From: Fusicatenibacter sp.
Lineage (GTDB): Bacteria > Bacillota > Clostridia > Lachnospirales > Lachnospiraceae
Length of the DNA stretch: 53,506 nucleotides
NCBI GenBank assembly: GCA_022766945.1
Contig: JALEOU010000031.1
Coordinates: forward strand, 1-53,506
Direction: 5' to 3'
The stretch's first letter is position 1, and each line of letters begins with the position of its first letter. Made by a program: the position numbers and the translations under genes. The notes below the pieces were generated by a model that was given only the letters and a program-made list of their open reading frames with translations, was not told the origin of the DNA and did no database searches. Shown piece by piece: positions 51,719 through 53,506 of this stretch.

Positions 51719-53215
51719 ATGGTTGAAACAATCACAAAGGTAAACGGTATTGTAAATAATCTGGTGTGGGGATGGCCGGCTTTAATTTTACTGGCATTTG
51801 TCGGCATATTGATGACAATTCTCACAAAATTCTTTCAGATTACCCATATCGGGCACTGGATGAAAAACACAATCGGAGCGATCTTTGGTGACAAACACGT
51901 CACAAAGCATACAAAGGATCATTCGATTTCCCAATTTCAGTCACTTTGTACTGCATTGGCAGCTACTGTTGGCACCGGTAATATTGTAGGTGTCGCAGGA
52001 GCAATTGCGGTTGGTGGCCCGGGAGCTGTCTTCTGGATGTGGCTGATTGCATTTTTTGGAATGATGACCAACTATTCTGAGAATGTGCTTGGTATTCTCT
52101 ATCGAAAAAAGAATGAGAAGGGCGAATGGTGCGGAGGCGCCATGTATTATCTGAGAGATGGTCTTGGATCCAAGAAAAACTGCAAAACAATTGGTACAGT
52201 TCTTGCATTCCTCTTTTCCTGCTTCTGTCTTCTGGCTTCTTTTGGAATCGGAAATATGAGTCAGGTAAACAGTATGGTGGGGAATGTCAATACGGCATTT
52301 GGAATTCCGAAACTGGCAACAGGAATTTTTCTGTTTATTGCAGTGGGCGCTGTAATTATTGGCGGACTGAAGAGAGTTGCATCTGTGACAGAGAAAATTG
52401 TTCCGTTTATGGTTGTGATCTATATTGTGGGTGCTGTAACCATCATCTGTATGCATATTACTTCTGTTCCGGCCATTTTCGTTTCCATTTTTAAAGGTGC
52501 GTTTGCACTGAAATCTGCAGCAGGCGGTGTTGTTGGCTCCGGTATTGCACTTGCAATGAAGATGGGAATGAAACGTGGAGTTTTCTCGAATGAGGCAGGT
52601 CTCGGATCTTCCGTTATGGTGCATTCCAACTCCAATGTGAAAGAACCGGTTCGTCAGGGTATGTGGGGAATTTTTGAGGTATTTGCCGATACAATTATTG
52701 TGTGTACGCTGACTGCATTGACATTGCTGAGCTCCGGTGCAGTGGACCTTGAGACCGGTGGACTGATCGGAGAGGCAGCCGAAATTGAGTCCAGCTCATT
52801 GATCAGCTATGCATTTGGACAGACGTTTGGAACGTTAGGATCCATGTTTGTCGCCGTTGCGATTCTGCTCTTTGCATATTCCACTGTACTTGGATGGAGT
52901 CATTACGGATCCAAAGCCTGTGAATATCTGTTTGGGTCACGTTCCGTCTTTGTATATCGTGTGATTTTCTGCGTGATTGTATTAGCTGGCTCCATGATGA
53001 AAGCAGAGCTTGCATGGGATATCTCTGATACATTTAATGGATTGATGATGATTCCGAACCTGATTGGTGTGCTTGTGCTTTCTCCGTTGGTTATGAAATG
53101 TACGCAGAATTATATTGATCGAAAGCTACATGGAAAAGAGATAAAACCGATGCTTTCCATGATTCCTGAGATTCAGGAAGAACATGAAAAACTGGTACGC
53201 CAGGGAGCAGAATAA
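51719..53215 (+). CDS. Sodium:alanine/glycine symporter (AGCS family)
   Basis: The 498-residue polytopic protein has about 11 membrane spans and AGCS signatures: LCTALAATVGTGNIVGVAGAI near the N-terminus, WCGGAMYYLRDGL, RGVFSNEAGLGSSVMVHS and AVAILLFAYSTVLGWSHYG. It imports alanine or glycine with sodium. GAGGTG lies upstream of ATG 51719. The transcript appears to have a terminator hairpin in its leader. Confidence 0.93.
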   Translation: MVETITKVNGIVNNLVWGWPALILLAFVGILMTILTKFFQITHIGHWMKNTIGAIFGDKHVTKHTKDHSISQFQSLCTALAATVGTGNIVGVAGAIAVGGPGAVFWMWLIAFFGMMTNYSENVLGILYRKKNEKGEWCGGAMYYLRDGLGSKKNCKTIGTVLAFLFSCFCLLASFGIGNMSQVNSMVGNVNTAFGIPKLATGIFLFIAVGAVIIGGLKRVASVTEKIVPFMVVIYIVGAVTIICMHITSVPAIFVSIFKGAFALKSAAGGVVGSGIALAMKMGMKRGVFSNEAGLGSSVMVHSNSNVKEPVRQGMWGIFEVFADTIIVCTLTALTLLSSGAVDLETGGLIGEAAEIESSSLISYAFGQTFGTLGSMFVAVAILLFAYSTVLGWSHYGSKACEYLFGSRSVFVYRVIFCVIVLAGSMMKAELAWDISDTFNGLMMIPNLIGVLVLSPLVMKCTQNYIDRKLHGKEIKPMLSMIPEIQEEHEKLVRQGAE

Positions 53216-53263
53216 CCTGGATTGATGAGAAGCATTTTGCCGATGCCAAATACGCGCGAAAAG

Positions 53264-53309
53264 CGGGTACGAAAGAACTGCTACTGTGAATCTTTCGTAC
53301 CCGTTTTTT
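53264..53309 (+). terminator. Terminator after the symporter gene
   Basis: CGGGTACGAAAGA (53264-53276) and TCTTTCGTACCCG (53291-53303) are perfect 13-bp arms followed by TTTTTT. Confidence 0.92.
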
Positions 53310-53313
53310 AGGG

Positions 53314-53343
53314 TTGACTTGTACTTTTAATTCATGGTAGAAT
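53314..53343 (+). promoter_or_regulatory. Promoter at the right edge for a gene outside the window
   Basis: TTGACT (53314-53319), an 18-bp spacer and TAGAAT (53338-53343) predict transcription rightwards. The remaining bases to 53506 contain no start codon with a convincing ribosome site and a long open frame, so a leader longer than 150 nt or an RNA gene may follow. Confidence 0.6.
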
Positions 53344-53506
53344 AAAAATAATTTCTGAAAATTACTAGGTAATTGCGAAACACACTTGCATTGACTATTG
53401 CAATGAGCGAGGTAAATTTGGTAAGGCTGGTTTTTAAGATAAGGCTTGGGATATTCACAGATAAATTAGGATAATCAGTGAAAAATGGGCGCACTTATAG
53501 CAGGAA

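Noticed and set aside
1-53506. CRISPR array, tRNA, rRNA, transposase or integrase genes
   Set aside because: No spaced direct repeats, cloverleaf sequences, rRNA segments or transposase motifs were seen; xerD is the housekeeping recombinase, not a phage integrase.

Overview
The window is a chromosomal segment from an anaerobic, endospore-forming Firmicute, most likely class Clostridia, family Lachnospiraceae. The basis is the housekeeping and sporulation content (spo0A, spoIIM, a SpoVB-like flippase, recA-recX-rny, xerD, iscR-iscS-iscU-mnmA, gap/pgk/tpiA), strong AGGAGG ribosome sites, a CGAAC-N4-GTTCG SOS box, and lipoproteins and glycan enzymes typical of gut members. This comes from reading the sequence; no database search was possible, so genus is not assigned.

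Layout. 1-4800 is an accessory, partly decayed stretch. It holds a truncated XRE regulator, an XRE-DUF3795 protein, a BlaI/M56 (BlaR-like) signalling operon with paired operators, a small protein gene with an internal stop, and a HIT gene whose 3' end is replaced at about 4806. 4824-8083 has an AraC regulator divergent from two uroporphyrinogen-decarboxylase-fold genes, followed by a frameshifted AraC remnant. 8726-11157 encodes a coiled-coil protein and a lipoprotein with an HEXXH metallopeptidase domain. 11263-14136 (minus) is an operon of two alpha/beta-hydrolases and an ATP-grasp ligase.

14339-24188 is a selenium/molybdenum island: a DUF3343 protein, selD, yedF, yqeB, a class-V desulfurase-like enzyme, a YqeC-XdhC fusion with permuted XdhC domains, a Crp/Fnr regulator, modABC and a molybdopterin-binding-fold protein. 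It matches the maturation set for selenium-dependent molybdenum hydroxylases. No hydroxylase subunit and no selA/selB/selC lies in the window.

24422-36140 is mostly core: spo0A, glgA, recA-recX, rny (behind a potentially structured leader), an AraC regulator divergent from a domain-permuted GH3 glycosidase, spoIIM and xerD. A DAHP synthase (minus) follows. 37584-42351 is a five-gene operon: COG2308-type ATP-grasp, alpha-E, transglutaminase, an AstE/M14-like zinc hydrolase, and a second paralogue that has lost its zinc and catalytic residues. It lies behind a promoter followed at once by a terminator hairpin. A SpoVB-like flippase (minus), the isc operon with mnmA and a PHP phosphoesterase, gap-pgk-tpiA, and a sodium:amino-acid symporter close the window.

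The most noteworthy points are the ATP-grasp/alpha-E/transglutaminase operon with an active and an inactive M14 paralogue, the selenium-molybdenum island with its permuted fusion and a Crp/Fnr site placed at about -41.5 of the mod promoter, a three-copy palindromic repeat with target-duplication-like flanks, and the rny leader with competing pairings.
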